This document shows, piece by piece, positions 1 to 8,112 of a DNA stretch of 64,000 nt. Made by a program: the position numbers and the translations under genes. The stretch's first letter is position 1. Every line of letters starts with the position of its first letter. Under the pieces are notes generated by a model. The model worked only from the letters and a program-made list of their open reading frames with translations, searched no databases and was not told where the DNA came from. Origin of the DNA: Bacteroidota bacterium (GTDB lineage: Bacteria > Bacteroidota > Bacteroidia > 2-12-FULL-35-15); contig CANFRC010000012.1 in the NCBI GenBank assembly GCA_947449315.1, positions 1 through 64,000 of the forward strand, given 5' to 3'.

Positions 1-2
1 AA

Positions 3-41
3 AAAGAAGAAGAAATTGTATTAGAAAACTTTAAAAACTAA
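3..41 (+). CDS. possible C-terminal end of a protein cut by the window edge
   Basis: Frame 3 reads as twelve residues, KEEEIVLENFKN, and then a TAA stop. The other two forward frames also stop within about 35 bases, so the choice rests only on the charged, protein-like tail. No function can be assigned. The call is an inference and would need the sequence to the left of the window. Confidence 0.25.
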   Translation, partial: KEEEIVLENFKN

Positions 42-363
42 CTTAGCCGAAGAATGCTAAAACAGATTTAGATTAAACTAAAAATGCAGTTGGAAATGAG
101 GGGGCTGAATGTTTGATCTTGAGGGGGCTCTTTAAGTGAAATATCTAAATTGAGGTTTAAACAAATATAAAGTGTTTTTAACAATGTAGAATTGATTAGA
201 CAATCTTTTTTGTAACAACCTACCCCATAACCCCTTTTAAAAACAGAAATGTGTGGAATAATAGTGGAGGTGAATCGATTAAAAATTGAAATGTGTGGAA
301 TGAATAGATAAGGGAACAGTTCCCCTTTAAAATCAATCAATATTTTTAATCTCTTTTTTTTGG
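42..363. other. gene-poor AT-rich stretch with short direct repeats
   Basis: I see no convincing gene here. A minus-strand reading of about 100 codons (68-379) has no recognisable domain and is rich in Phe, Ile and Lys, as expected by chance in AT-rich DNA. Two short direct repeats are visible: TGAGGGGGCT at 97-106 and 120-129, and GAAATGTGTGGAAT at 246-259 and 288-301. This segment lies where the missing C-terminal half of the neighbouring yifB gene would be expected. Confidence 0.5.
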
Positions 364-398
364 AAAAAATATGAGACACATAGTAGATAGTGTCTCAT
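364..398 (-). terminator. rho-independent terminator after truncated yifB
   Basis: A perfect 9-bp inverted repeat (ATGAGACAC / GTGTCTCAT, 371-379 and 390-398) with a 10-nt loop is followed on the minus strand by A and six T. It sits about 30 bp beyond the stop of the truncated yifB gene, so that fragment appears to be its own transcription unit. Confidence 0.7.
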
Positions 399-428
399 AA
401 TAAAATTAGTTAAATGACTGTATTACAA

Positions 429-1049
429 TTAATTATAACTTATAATCTCTTGTCCTTTTACATCACAAAAATCAAACTCTGTTTCGTTGAGATTTGCGAA
501 AAATTCTTCGTGTGTATTTACAATTGTTGGTTCCAATTGAACAGTATCATTAAAAAAATCGATCACCTCCTTGATGTTTTCAACACCATATACCTCTAAT
601 CCATCAACAATTCCAGCTTCTTTAGCATTTTGTTTGGGAAGAATAATGCCTTTGAAATTTTCAGCTTTCGCTTGAATGGCAATGGGTAAGACGCCTTTAA
701 TAGGTTGTAATCCGCCATCAAGAGAGAGTTCTCCCATGATGATATAGTCGCTAACTTTATCCGATAACATCTGTTCGGATGCTGCTAATATTCCGACAGC
801 AATGGTTAGATCATAGGCAGAGCCTTCCTTTCGGATGTCGGCAGGAGCCATGTTGATGACGATACTTTTCCCAGGAATTCTGTAGCCATTATTTTTCAAA
901 GCAGCATCAATTCGCTGCTGACTTTCTTTCACAGCGCTATCGGGTAAACCAACTAAGAGGAAATTTATTCCGGAATTGATATTTGTTTCTACCGTTACTG
1001 TGGTGGCATTAATGCCAAAAACGGCACTCCCATAAGTTTTTACTAGCAT
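429..1049 (-). pseudogene. yifB: YifB/ComM Mg-chelatase-like ATPase, truncated to its N-terminal domain
   Basis: The 206 residues match the N-terminal domain of the YifB/ComM family (start MLVKTYGSAVFG; SGINFLLVGLPDSAVKES; MAPADIRKEG; GELSLDGGLQPIKGVLP). ComM is a hexameric AAA+ helicase that helps branch migration in natural transformation. Family members are about 500 residues long. Here the reading stops right after FDFCDVKGQE, the stretch that normally leads into the Walker A motif, so the whole AAA+ module is missing. No frame downstream restores it, so this is a truncation and not a simple frameshift. I chose the start at 1049 because it matches the family; an in-frame Met 14 codons upstream adds residues the family lacks. 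A lone N-terminal domain is unlikely to work as a helicase. Confidence 0.75.
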
Positions 1050-1167
1050 ACATTTGTCTTGTAAATTGGGGAGTAGGACGCAAATGTACAAATTTGTACA
1101 GATATGAAAATAGTAATCGAACTACTTTTTAGCGCATCGATTACCAATAATAATTTGATTTTTTATT

Positions 1168-1175
1168 TAAATTTG
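1168..1175 (+). promoter_or_regulatory. candidate -7 box (TAAATTTG)
   Basis: The octamer matches the Bacteroidota -7 consensus TAnnTTTG and lies 46 bp before the start of the Omp28-like T9SS cargo gene. No clear TTTG -33 element sits about 20 bp upstream, so support is partial. Confidence 0.35.
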
Positions 1176-1221
1176 CGCAACAAATCGTACATTAGCTTAA
1201 ATAAATTAAATCATATTTAAT

Positions 1222-3255
1222 ATGAAAAAAATAGTTACTCTTGCTTTAGGATGTATTGTTGCTTCGTCTTTGCTTCAGGCGCAAACATTCTCTGATGATT
1301 TCGAAAGCTATACCTCCGGTATCAAGCTTGGACCACAATCGACAAACTGGACAACATGGAGTGGTGTTGATGGCGGAACGAATGATGTGGGTGTTGTTAC
1401 GACAGACAACCATACTACAGGTGGTACTAAATCCATCTATTTCTCTTCAACTGCTGCTACTGGTGGACCAACTGATTGCGTTTTGCATTTTGGTGGTGTT
1501 CATTCTACAGGTCATTTTACTTATACTTCATGGTTTAAAATACCTACAGGTAAGACAGCTTATTTTAATTTTCAAGGAACAGCTACCATGGGTGGGTTGT
1601 ATACATTGGATTGTTTTATGGATGCTACTGGAAATGTAAGTATTCAAAATAGCGGAACAGAAATGTTAGCTACAACACATCCATTCAATTCTTGGTTTGA
1701 ATTGAAAATTGATGTGAATATGAATTCAAATCACTGGGAGTTATTTATCAACGGTGTTTCTCAAGGATCTTGGGCCAATACTGCTAACCAGGTAGAAGCG
1801 ATTGATATTTATCCTGCTGATGCTTCTGCAAGTTATTGGGTAGATGATGTTTCTTACACATACACCCCTTATACATTACCAAGTTTAAATGGTGCTGGTA
1901 ATTTAGTAGGTGTAGCGAATGGATTAGTTGGACAATCAAGAAATATTGCAATCACGGTTAGAAATTTAGGAACAACAACAATCAATTCATTTGATTTAGC
2001 TGTTACTCAAAATGCTGGAACTCCAGTAAATCAATCTGTAACAGGATTGACTTTGGCTTCGTTGGCGTCAACAGTTGTAAATATTACAACTCCATTTACA
2101 TTAGTTGCTGGCCCAAATACATTTACTGCAACTGTTAGTAATGTGAATGGCTTAGGTGCTGATGGCGATGCTACCGATGATGTTATTTCAACGACAATTA
2201 CTCCGGTTACTGCAGCAGTAGGAAAAGTAGTCGTTGCGGAAGAAGGAACAGGAACATGGTGTCAATGGTGCCCAAGAGGTGCGGTGTATATGGATGCTAT
2301 GGCTGATAAATACCAAAGTTATTTTGCAGGTATAGCTGTTCATAATTCAGATCCTATGACTGTTACTGCTTATGATGCAGCTATCGGCGCATTGATTTCA
2401 GGTTACCCAAGCGCTTTGGTTGACAGAGGACCTGTAATTGATCCAAGTGGTTTAGAAGGACAAATATTATCAAGAATTGTTGTTGCTCCGAAAGGATTAG
2501 TTGTGAATGGTGCAACATTCAACACAACAACACGTGTGTTAAATGTTTCTGTAACAACAACCATTGCGCAAGCAATTTCAGGTAACTACAAAACAGCTTG
2601 TGTGATCACCGAAGATAGCGTTACTGGCACTGGTAGTTCTTACAATCAAGCAAATAATTATTCAGGTGGTGGTTCAGGAGTAATGGGTGGTTTCGAATTA
2701 TTAGGAAATCCAGTTCCGGCAGCTCAAATGAACTACAATCACGTAGCTCGTTTTTTAAGCCCAGATTTTACTGGTATTCCAAATGCATTTGGTGCAAGTG
2801 CTGCAGTAGGTGCAGTGTTTACCTATAACTTCTCATTTACATTGCCTGCTGCTTATGATGCAAATCAAGTACACATCATTGGATTATTTATTGACCCAAC
2901 AGGAAAAATCGATAATGCTGGATCTGCGACAATCGCTCAAGCAGTTTCAAACGGTTTTGTATTAGGAGCAACTGCAGGAGTGAATACAATTGCTGATGCA
3001 CCAGATGCGCAAGTAAGTGTATATCCAAATCCATCATCAACTAATTCAACTATTTCTTTGAACCTTTTAAAAGAATCATCTGTACAAGTTGCAATTTATG
3101 CGGTTGACGGTTCATTGGTTGCTTCTAAAGATTATGGTAAATTAAATGGTGGTATGTTATTGCCAGTTGAAATGTCGACATTCAAAGCAGGAATGTATTT
3201 TGTAAATGTGACAATTGATGGTAAAACAGCTGTAGAGAAATTGATTAAAGAATAA
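1222..3255 (+). CDS. secreted Omp28-like protein with thioredoxin-type CxxC and T9SS type A sorting domain
   Basis: This is a 677-residue modular exported protein. It has a Sec signal peptide (residues 1-20, ending LLQAQ). A concanavalin/LamG-like lectin module (about 22-212) begins TFSDDFESY. An Ig-like CARDB-type module (about 220-330) follows. An Omp28-type region contains EEGTGTWCQWCPRG, with cysteines near 347 and 350. The C-terminal T9SS sorting domain (about 600-677) has VYPNPSS, GMYFVNV and a final EKLIKE. The product should be exported by Sec and then passed through the T9SS pore to the surface. The CxxC in a thioredoxin-like context suggests a surface redox or disulfide role, but the substrate is unknown. 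It is monocistronic and followed by a strong terminator. Confidence 0.85.
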   Translation: MKKIVTLALGCIVASSLLQAQTFSDDFESYTSGIKLGPQSTNWTTWSGVDGGTNDVGVVTTDNHTTGGTKSIYFSSTAATGGPTDCVLHFGGVHSTGHFTYTSWFKIPTGKTAYFNFQGTATMGGLYTLDCFMDATGNVSIQNSGTEMLATTHPFNSWFELKIDVNMNSNHWELFINGVSQGSWANTANQVEAIDIYPADASASYWVDDVSYTYTPYTLPSLNGAGNLVGVANGLVGQSRNIAITVRNLGTTTINSFDLAVTQNAGTPVNQSVTGLTLASLASTVVNITTPFTLVAGPNTFTATVSNVNGLGADGDATDDVISTTITPVTAAVGKVVVAEEGTGTWCQWCPRGAVYMDAMADKYQSYFAGIAVHNSDPMTVTAYDAAIGALISGYPSALVDRGPVIDPSGLEGQILSRIVVAPKGLVVNGATFNTTTRVLNVSVTTTIAQAISGNYKTACVITEDSVTGTGSSYNQANNYSGGGSGVMGGFELLGNPVPAAQMNYNHVARFLSPDFTGIPNAFGASAAVGAVFTYNFSFTLPAAYDANQVHIIGLFIDPTGKIDNAGSATIAQAVSNGFVLGATAGVNTIADAPDAQVSVYPNPSSTNSTISLNLLKESSVQVAIYAVDGSLVASKDYGKLNGGMLLPVEMSTFKAGMYFVNVTIDGKTAVEKLIKE

Positions 3256-3275
3256 ATTAAGTATATATCGTATTT

Positions 3276-3314
3276 AAAAAATCCCGCTCCGAAATTTTCG
3301 GAGCGGGATTTTTT
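3276..3314. terminator. bidirectional terminator between the Omp28-like gene and gmhA
   Basis: A 19-bp perfect inverted repeat has a CCCGCTCCG core, A-rich on the left and T-rich on the right. It therefore serves the plus-strand gene ending at 3255 and the minus-strand gmhA ending at 3327. Confidence 0.9.
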
Positions 3315-3326
3315 ATGGATTAATTT

Positions 3327-3899
3327 TTACAAACTACCTTCAATATATTGTATCAAGGAATGAATTACTTTAATATGGATCTCTTGTGCTCGATCTGCAA
3401 ATTTTGAATGAGGGGCACGAATCTCTACATCACATAAAGGAGCTATCTTTCCGCCATCTTTTCCTGTTAAGCCAATCACCAAAATCCCTTTTTCTTTTGC
3501 AGCATTGATGGCATTAATTACATTCACAGAATTTCCGCTTGTACTGATGGCTACTAAAACATCTCCTTGTGTACCTATCGCTTCTATGAAACGTGAAAAT
3601 ACTTTATCGAAACCATAATCATTCCCCACACATGAAATATGGGAAGGGTCCGAAATAGAAATTGCCGGCAATGCTTTTCGGTCTTCGCGAAAGCGGCCAC
3701 TTAATTCTTCAGCAAAATGCATCGCATCGCACATAGAACCTCCATTACCACACGAGATGACTTTGTTGCCATTTTTAATTGCTTCTGTAAGCAGCTTTCC
3801 CGCTTTTTCAATAGCATCTATATTCTTAGTGTCAGAGATAAATTGTTGAAGCACTTGTTGGGCTTCAGTAAGATTGTTTTCTATTTGCGAACGGCTCAT
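3327..3899 (-). CDS. gmhA: phosphoheptose isomerase
   Basis: A cytoplasmic SIS-domain enzyme of 190 residues, the usual GmhA length. It converts D-sedoheptulose 7-phosphate to D-glycero-D-manno-heptose 7-phosphate, the first step to ADP-heptose for the LPS core. Visible family signatures are [22 protein letters not shown] (near 50-71), [16 protein letters not shown] (near 117-132) and the C-terminal [12 protein letters not shown] stretch with the active-site Glu and His. It stands alone, convergent with the gene before it. The remaining heptose pathway genes are not in the window. Confidence 0.92.
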   Translation of the reverse strand: MSRSQIENNLTEAQQVLQQFISDTKNIDAIEKAGKLLTEAIKNGNKVISCGNGGSMCDAMHFAEELSGRFREDRKALPAISISDPSHISCVGNDYGFDKVFSRFIEAIGTQGDVLVAISTSGNSVNVINAINAAKEKGILVIGLTGKDGGKIAPLCDVEIRAPHSKFADRAQEIHIKVIHSLIQYIEGSL

Positions 3900-4018
3900 G
3901 ATTTATATGTATTATTCGATAAAATTAAGTCTTTTGGCATAACATTTGAAATTATTGCGAGGAATTTATACATTTATCAAACTTATTTTATTAATTTGTA
4001 CTCCATAAATTAAAGCAT

Positions 4019-4471
4019 ATGAAAAAAATTATTACTACGATCGTATTGGCAGTGAGTGTTACATTAGCAGGGTATGCGCAAAATGGAACTACTAAAAAGA
4101 CAGAAGAAGAAAACAATTGTTATACAAAATGGGCTCAGAAATTTCAGGACAGAGGTGCGGAAGATATTGCAGATGGAAGTTATACGGATGTGATCATTTC
4201 TATCAGATCTGGTGCAGAAGCTGAATGTTACAATGGTAAATGTGAAGTGAAAGAAGGGAAAGTGGTTGCCATGTATATCAAGTTGGAAGATGGTACTTTC
4301 GAACTAATGAAGAAAAAATCACGCTATGAAAATGTTCCTTTAGTAATCACCAATGGAATGTCTAGTCCACTTTTAACAGTTGACAGTGAATTGATCAATG
4401 TTCTTTTTGTTAAAAAAATAAAACCTAAAAAAGCAGGATTTGTCAAAGCAGCAGATCCTTCAGACGATTAA
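4019..4471 (+). CDS. small secreted protein of unknown function
   Basis: A 150-residue protein I do not recognise. It has a typical signal peptide (MKKIITTIVLAVSVTLAGYAQ, cleavage near residue 21) and a mature part with two cysteines in a CYNGKCEVKEGKV context and a basic-acidic tail ending DPSDD. It lacks a lipobox and a T9SS sorting domain, so it is probably periplasmic. The central part (KLEDGTFELMKKKSRYENVPLVITNG) looks like a compact beta domain. It is transcribed alone, between its own start region and a strong hairpin terminator. Confidence 0.7.
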   Translation: MKKIITTIVLAVSVTLAGYAQNGTTKKTEEENNCYTKWAQKFQDRGAEDIADGSYTDVIISIRSGAEAECYNGKCEVKEGKVVAMYIKLEDGTFELMKKKSRYENVPLVITNGMSSPLLTVDSELINVLFVKKIKPKKAGFVKAADPSDD

Positions 4472-4486
4472 AAAATAGGACAGTAT

Positions 4487-4524
4487 AAAAAAAGCCTCTT
4501 AGCATTTTGCTGAGAGGCTTTTTT
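4487..4524. terminator. bidirectional terminator
   Basis: The inverted repeat AGCCTCTTAGCA / TGCTGAGAGGCT (one G-T pair) is flanked by A6 and T6. It lies between the unknown secreted protein gene and the convergent GldN-like lipoprotein gene. Confidence 0.88.
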
Positions 4525-4540
4525 ATTTCTTGTTAATGTA

Positions 4541-5083
4541 TTATTCATTGAATTGAACATCAAACAATTTTTTTATTCCCACTGTTTCACCTTTCTCTGT
4601 TCGTTTATAATTGAAAAGAGTTATGTAGGATGTTTTTTTGCTTAAGGTATATGTTAATGTATCCAACTCAATTTTCTCATTAAATTTTATGTAAGGAATC
4701 GACCAGGAATCGATCTCCATTTTAATAGGTGCTGAAATAAAAACGCCAGGATTATTAGGGTCTTCGCTGGTAGCTGTTGAATCCCATTTAACCAAAATGT
4801 TCTGCACCTCCTTAACCGATAATGCTTTGTTTGGGAAATCGGAATATGCTTTTAGTTTGCCAGCTAAAACAGCGTTGGTAATTGAAGAGACTAATTTTTC
4901 CCTGTCAAATGTGTTGGAAGCATTTGTAAAATCTGTTCCTTCCCAAACAGTATCTTTTTCTAAAGGAAGCGTAGACCATACATTGTCGGCCCACACAAGC
5001 TTACTGTTTTTTGATTCTTCCTTCATATTTTTATTACATGCAAGCAAAGCCGTTAAGCAAAAAAGAAATGTAATTGTTTTCAT
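4541..5083 (-). CDS. GldN-like lipoprotein (paralogue of the T9SS ring protein)
   Basis: A 180-residue lipoprotein with a short signal and lipobox TALLAC (Cys16). The mature part resembles the middle of the gldN product encoded at 49630. Both have a W..xVW motif (LVWADNVWSTL against DVMWSKRVWRTI), a helical stretch beginning REKL or RKSL, and the near-identical block LVKWDSTxxxEDPNxPGxxIxAP (about residues 98-120). The stretch after that aligns loosely, and the GldN C-terminal ~90 residues are missing. GldN/PorN is a periplasmic protein that forms rings with the lipoprotein GldK/PorK. This copy has its own membrane anchor and lies about 45 kb from the core operon. It may be an accessory or alternative ring component; this is inference from similarity within the window. 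Confidence 0.65.
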   Translation of the reverse strand: MKTITFLFCLTALLACNKNMKEESKNSKLVWADNVWSTLPLEKDTVWEGTDFTNASNTFDREKLVSSITNAVLAGKLKAYSDFPNKALSVKEVQNILVKWDSTATSEDPNNPGVFISAPIKMEIDSWSIPYIKFNEKIELDTLTYTLSKKTSYITLFNYKRTEKGETVGIKKLFDVQFNE

Positions 5084-5112
5084 ATAGGTTGTTTTGGTTT
5101 ATCCTCTAAAAC

Positions 5113-5147
5113 AAAAAAGCCCTATCAAATATTGATAGGGCTTTTTT
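5113..5147 (-). terminator. terminator after the FG-GAP/ASPIC gene
   Basis: The inverted repeat AGCCCTATCAA / TTGATAGGGCT with A6 and T6 flanks lies 15 bp beyond the stop of the minus-strand gene at 5162. Confidence 0.88.
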
Positions 5148-5161
5148 GCAATTTGATTTTA

Positions 5162-8044
5162 TTATTTAGTCAAGATCAATTTCTGAACTAATTTTCGTGT
5201 GTCATTTTTAATCGTTATGAAATAAGTTCCAGCACCCATTTCATTCACATCTATAGTAGTTGTTTGTCCTTGAACAGGTTTTTCAACATTCCATGATTTA
5301 ACTAAACGTCCTGTAAGATCCATCATCTCAATAGTTGTTGAAGAATTCATGTCATTTTCGAACGTTACATTTACTTCTGAGTTAGCAGGGTTTGGATAAA
5401 TAGCTACTCCATTGTTTGTAGATAATGCACTGATACCAGTTGCTGTAGTAATTGTAGCTACAACAGGCACTCTTGGTACACTTGTACATGTAACGTTTGG
5501 TGATTGAATTTTCCAATCGTAATAGTAATAATAAGCGGTAGAACTTGTTGTAGTTCCAGTCCATCCATTTGTTACAGAAACTAAACCTGCAGTCGTGTAA
5601 GGGTAAGTGACACCTGTAGTATTTCTTTTTAACGAAGGGGATGCTGGTTGTGTTAATCGGTAAGAAGTTCCAGGAGTTAAAGGGAAATTTAACGTAACAA
5701 CTGAAGAGTCGATAGGTAGACTAGCAGTGGTTAAGGTGTTAAGCACTGTGCCTGCAGCGTTTCTCAATTCAATTGTACGAGGACCTGCTGTTGTTGCATA
5801 TACTTTTACAGAAACTAATGTACAAGGAGCAAGAACATTGAAATCAAGCCCACCATTAACCGCGCTTGTTCCTGAAGCAGTACCATTAGCTTTTCCTGTT
5901 GAACTTAATGCTCCAGGGTAGGTTGTTGTTTCATCAATATAATACGTTGTAGTAGTTCCTATTGTTGGGGTTGTATAACTTGTACCTGTTCCTACTGATG
6001 ATCCACCTGTTGAAGCAGTGTACCAATTGATAGTTCCACCTGAACCAGCAGCACCTAAATTAAATGAAGCAGGGCCAGGACCCGCAGCGCCAGTTCCAGT
6101 TGGAGCAGGAGCCGCTAATATAGAAACTACAGCAGGTGTTGCTGTCCAGTTTTGACAAAGACCTGTAGTCGTTAATGAATAAGTACCTGTAGTTGTAGGG
6201 CTAATTGATTGTGTTGTTGCAGTGAACCCGCTTGGGCCTGTCCAGCTATATGCTGATGCAGAAGAGCTTGTCAGTGTCAGTGTTCCTGCACATGAATTAG
6301 CGCCTGAAGTTGTTACTGTAGGGGTTTCATTCGGATTCAATACTGTTGTTACCATTGGAGAAATGTTTGAACAACCCGCAGCACTTGTAACTTGTACGCT
6401 GTAGTTTCCAGTAGTTGATGCAACTAAAGAAGATGTTGTTGCTCCATTGGACCATAAATAAGAAGTGTAACCAGATGCAGCATTTAATGTTACTGAACCT
6501 GCAGTACAGAATGCGTATGGTCCAGGTATTACGTTCCCCGTAATAGTACATCCCCCTTCAACCACAGTAACAAATTGATCAGCAATCAAGGAACCTAAAT
6601 TAGTTACAGTTCCGGAAGGCCAAGTAATAGTTGCAGTTGTAATACTGGTGTTAGCACCTAATCCAAAATGTACTTGTAATGAGTTAGAAGTGCCATATGT
6701 TTCTCCAGATCTAACTTCACGAACCTGAGTTCCAAAAGCACCTGTAATCGTTACTTTAGCACCTATTGCATTTTGATTACTAGCCACACCCGTTAAATCG
6801 AAATTGATAAAGTGGTTACTGTTTTTATTGTTCATCCACAATACGTCAGCAGTTCCTGTTGGTGTATTATAAACGTTACCATAAGAAGCAACTAAGTCAA
6901 CAGCTCCATCATGGTTAAGATCTCCAGTTGCAAATGATAAGAAAGAAGTCATTCCTCCTCCAAAAACACCGCTAACAGATGTATATGTTCCGTCGTGATT
7001 GTTATGATACATTACTAACCCAGGACCAGAAATTAATATATCTAACCAGCCATCGTTATCAAAATCCTCAACAACCGATTCAATTGCATCAAAAGATGTG
7101 GAAAGACCAGAACCTAAAGTTGCATCTGTGAAAACACCAGAACCATTGTTTGTAAAAATTTGACTATTTTCTCCGTGATTGGTTTGTAAAACATCCATAT
7201 CCCCATCATTATCTAAATCCCCAAAACTAGAAGTCCAAGATTGTTTGAAATCTCCAACAGGTTCAATGTTTGTTGATGCTGCGCTTTCTGTGAAAACGCC
7301 CGCTCCGTTATTTTTGAATAAACGATCTCTTCTTCTTTGATCAGTATAACTAGATGTGGATTGACGGCAATGTGCAATGTATAAATCCAAGTCTCCATCG
7401 TTATCAATATCCAACCAAACACTTCCGTAGTTTCCAGAATCGTATGGGTCACCTCCATAAGTCAAACCTGGATTTATATTCGTGTTGATTAAAGTAGTAG
7501 TCAAGGCCAATGTGCCTGTATTGTTTTTGTATATTTTCATGTAATCGTTGTCATCACAAACAGCCAAATCACACCATCCATCGTTATCAAAATCACCAAA
7601 CGTGATATTTTGAACGAAGTAAGAACCACTTAATGTGGTTGTAGTTTTAGCTATTGTGCTTCCTGTCCATGATAATTTTACTAAATACATCACTCCGTTT
7701 ACTCCCGTTGCAACATCTTTCCAGCCGTTGTGATCAACATCAGCAACAGCCATACCCCAAACATGCGTTCCGGTAGAAGCTGTAATTAATCCTAAATTGT
7801 AATGGGTGTAAGTTCCATTTTGGTTTTGCATTTGAACAACCAAAGTAGATGCCTGATCCATTTTAACAATGTCATCAAGACCATCATTATTAATATCAGC
7901 TACTGAAATTGCGCAACCACTATGCGTAGCGGTTGGTGTTAAGCTGTTCATGTTTGTAAATGCAAATTGTGCATTGGTGCTAAGTGCGCCTAACACACAA
8001 ACACAAGCAATTGCAAACGATTTGTAAATTGTAGTTTGTTTCAT
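5162..8044 (-). CDS. T9SS-secreted FG-GAP/VCBS repeat protein with ASPIC/UnbV domain
   Basis: A 960-residue exported protein. After a signal peptide (residues 1-26, ending STNAQ) come at least six FG-GAP/VCBS beta-propeller blades, recognisable by repeated calcium-loop motifs such as DINNDGLDDI, DFDNDGWCDL, DIDNDGDLDL, DLDNDGDMDV, DFDNDGWLDI and DLNHDGAVDL (about 45-400). An ASPIC/UnbV module follows (IGAKVTITG, REVRSGETYGTSNSL, HFGLG, TWPSG; about 420-495), then Ig-like and Gly/Thr-rich linkers, and a type A T9SS sorting domain (IYPNPANSEVNV to LVQKLILTK). The order propeller plus ASPIC is that of CRTAC1-like adhesins. It probably acts on the cell surface or is released. It is 68 bp downstream of the cytochrome gene and may be cotranscribed with it. 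Confidence 0.85.
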   Translation of the reverse strand: MKQTTIYKSFAIACVCVLGALSTNAQFAFTNMNSLTPTATHSGCAISVADINNDGLDDIVKMDQASTLVVQMQNQNGTYTHYNLGLITASTGTHVWGMAVADVDHNGWKDVATGVNGVMYLVKLSWTGSTIAKTTTTLSGSYFVQNITFGDFDNDGWCDLAVCDDNDYMKIYKNNTGTLALTTTLINTNINPGLTYGGDPYDSGNYGSVWLDIDNDGDLDLYIAHCRQSTSSYTDQRRRDRLFKNNGAGVFTESAASTNIEPVGDFKQSWTSSFGDLDNDGDMDVLQTNHGENSQIFTNNGSGVFTDATLGSGLSTSFDAIESVVEDFDNDGWLDILISGPGLVMYHNNHDGTYTSVSGVFGGGMTSFLSFATGDLNHDGAVDLVASYGNVYNTPTGTADVLWMNNKNSNHFINFDLTGVASNQNAIGAKVTITGAFGTQVREVRSGETYGTSNSLQVHFGLGANTSITTATITWPSGTVTNLGSLIADQFVTVVEGGCTITGNVIPGPYAFCTAGSVTLNAASGYTSYLWSNGATTSSLVASTTGNYSVQVTSAAGCSNISPMVTTVLNPNETPTVTTSGANSCAGTLTLTSSSASAYSWTGPSGFTATTQSISPTTTGTYSLTTTGLCQNWTATPAVVSILAAPAPTGTGAAGPGPASFNLGAAGSGGTINWYTASTGGSSVGTGTSYTTPTIGTTTTYYIDETTTYPGALSSTGKANGTASGTSAVNGGLDFNVLAPCTLVSVKVYATTAGPRTIELRNAAGTVLNTLTTASLPIDSSVVTLNFPLTPGTSYRLTQPASPSLKRNTTGVTYPYTTAGLVSVTNGWTGTTTSSTAYYYYYDWKIQSPNVTCTSVPRVPVVATITTATGISALSTNNGVAIYPNPANSEVNVTFENDMNSSTTIEMMDLTGRLVKSWNVEKPVQGQTTTIDVNEMGAGTYFITIKNDTRKLVQKLILTK

Positions 8045-8112
8045 GTTCAGTTTGTTTTGAGTTATTTTGTAATTAGATACTAGTTTAGAGATAGATAAAG
8101 AAAATGATTTTT

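Noticed and set aside
68..379. 103-codon minus-strand frame at the left edge
   Set aside because: Low-complexity Phe/Ile/Lys composition, no domain, and it overlaps the terminator of the yifB fragment.
364..470. A frameshift that would restore full-length YifB
   Set aside because: None of the minus-strand frames past the stop encodes a Walker A or other YifB sequence; the stretch ends in a terminator.
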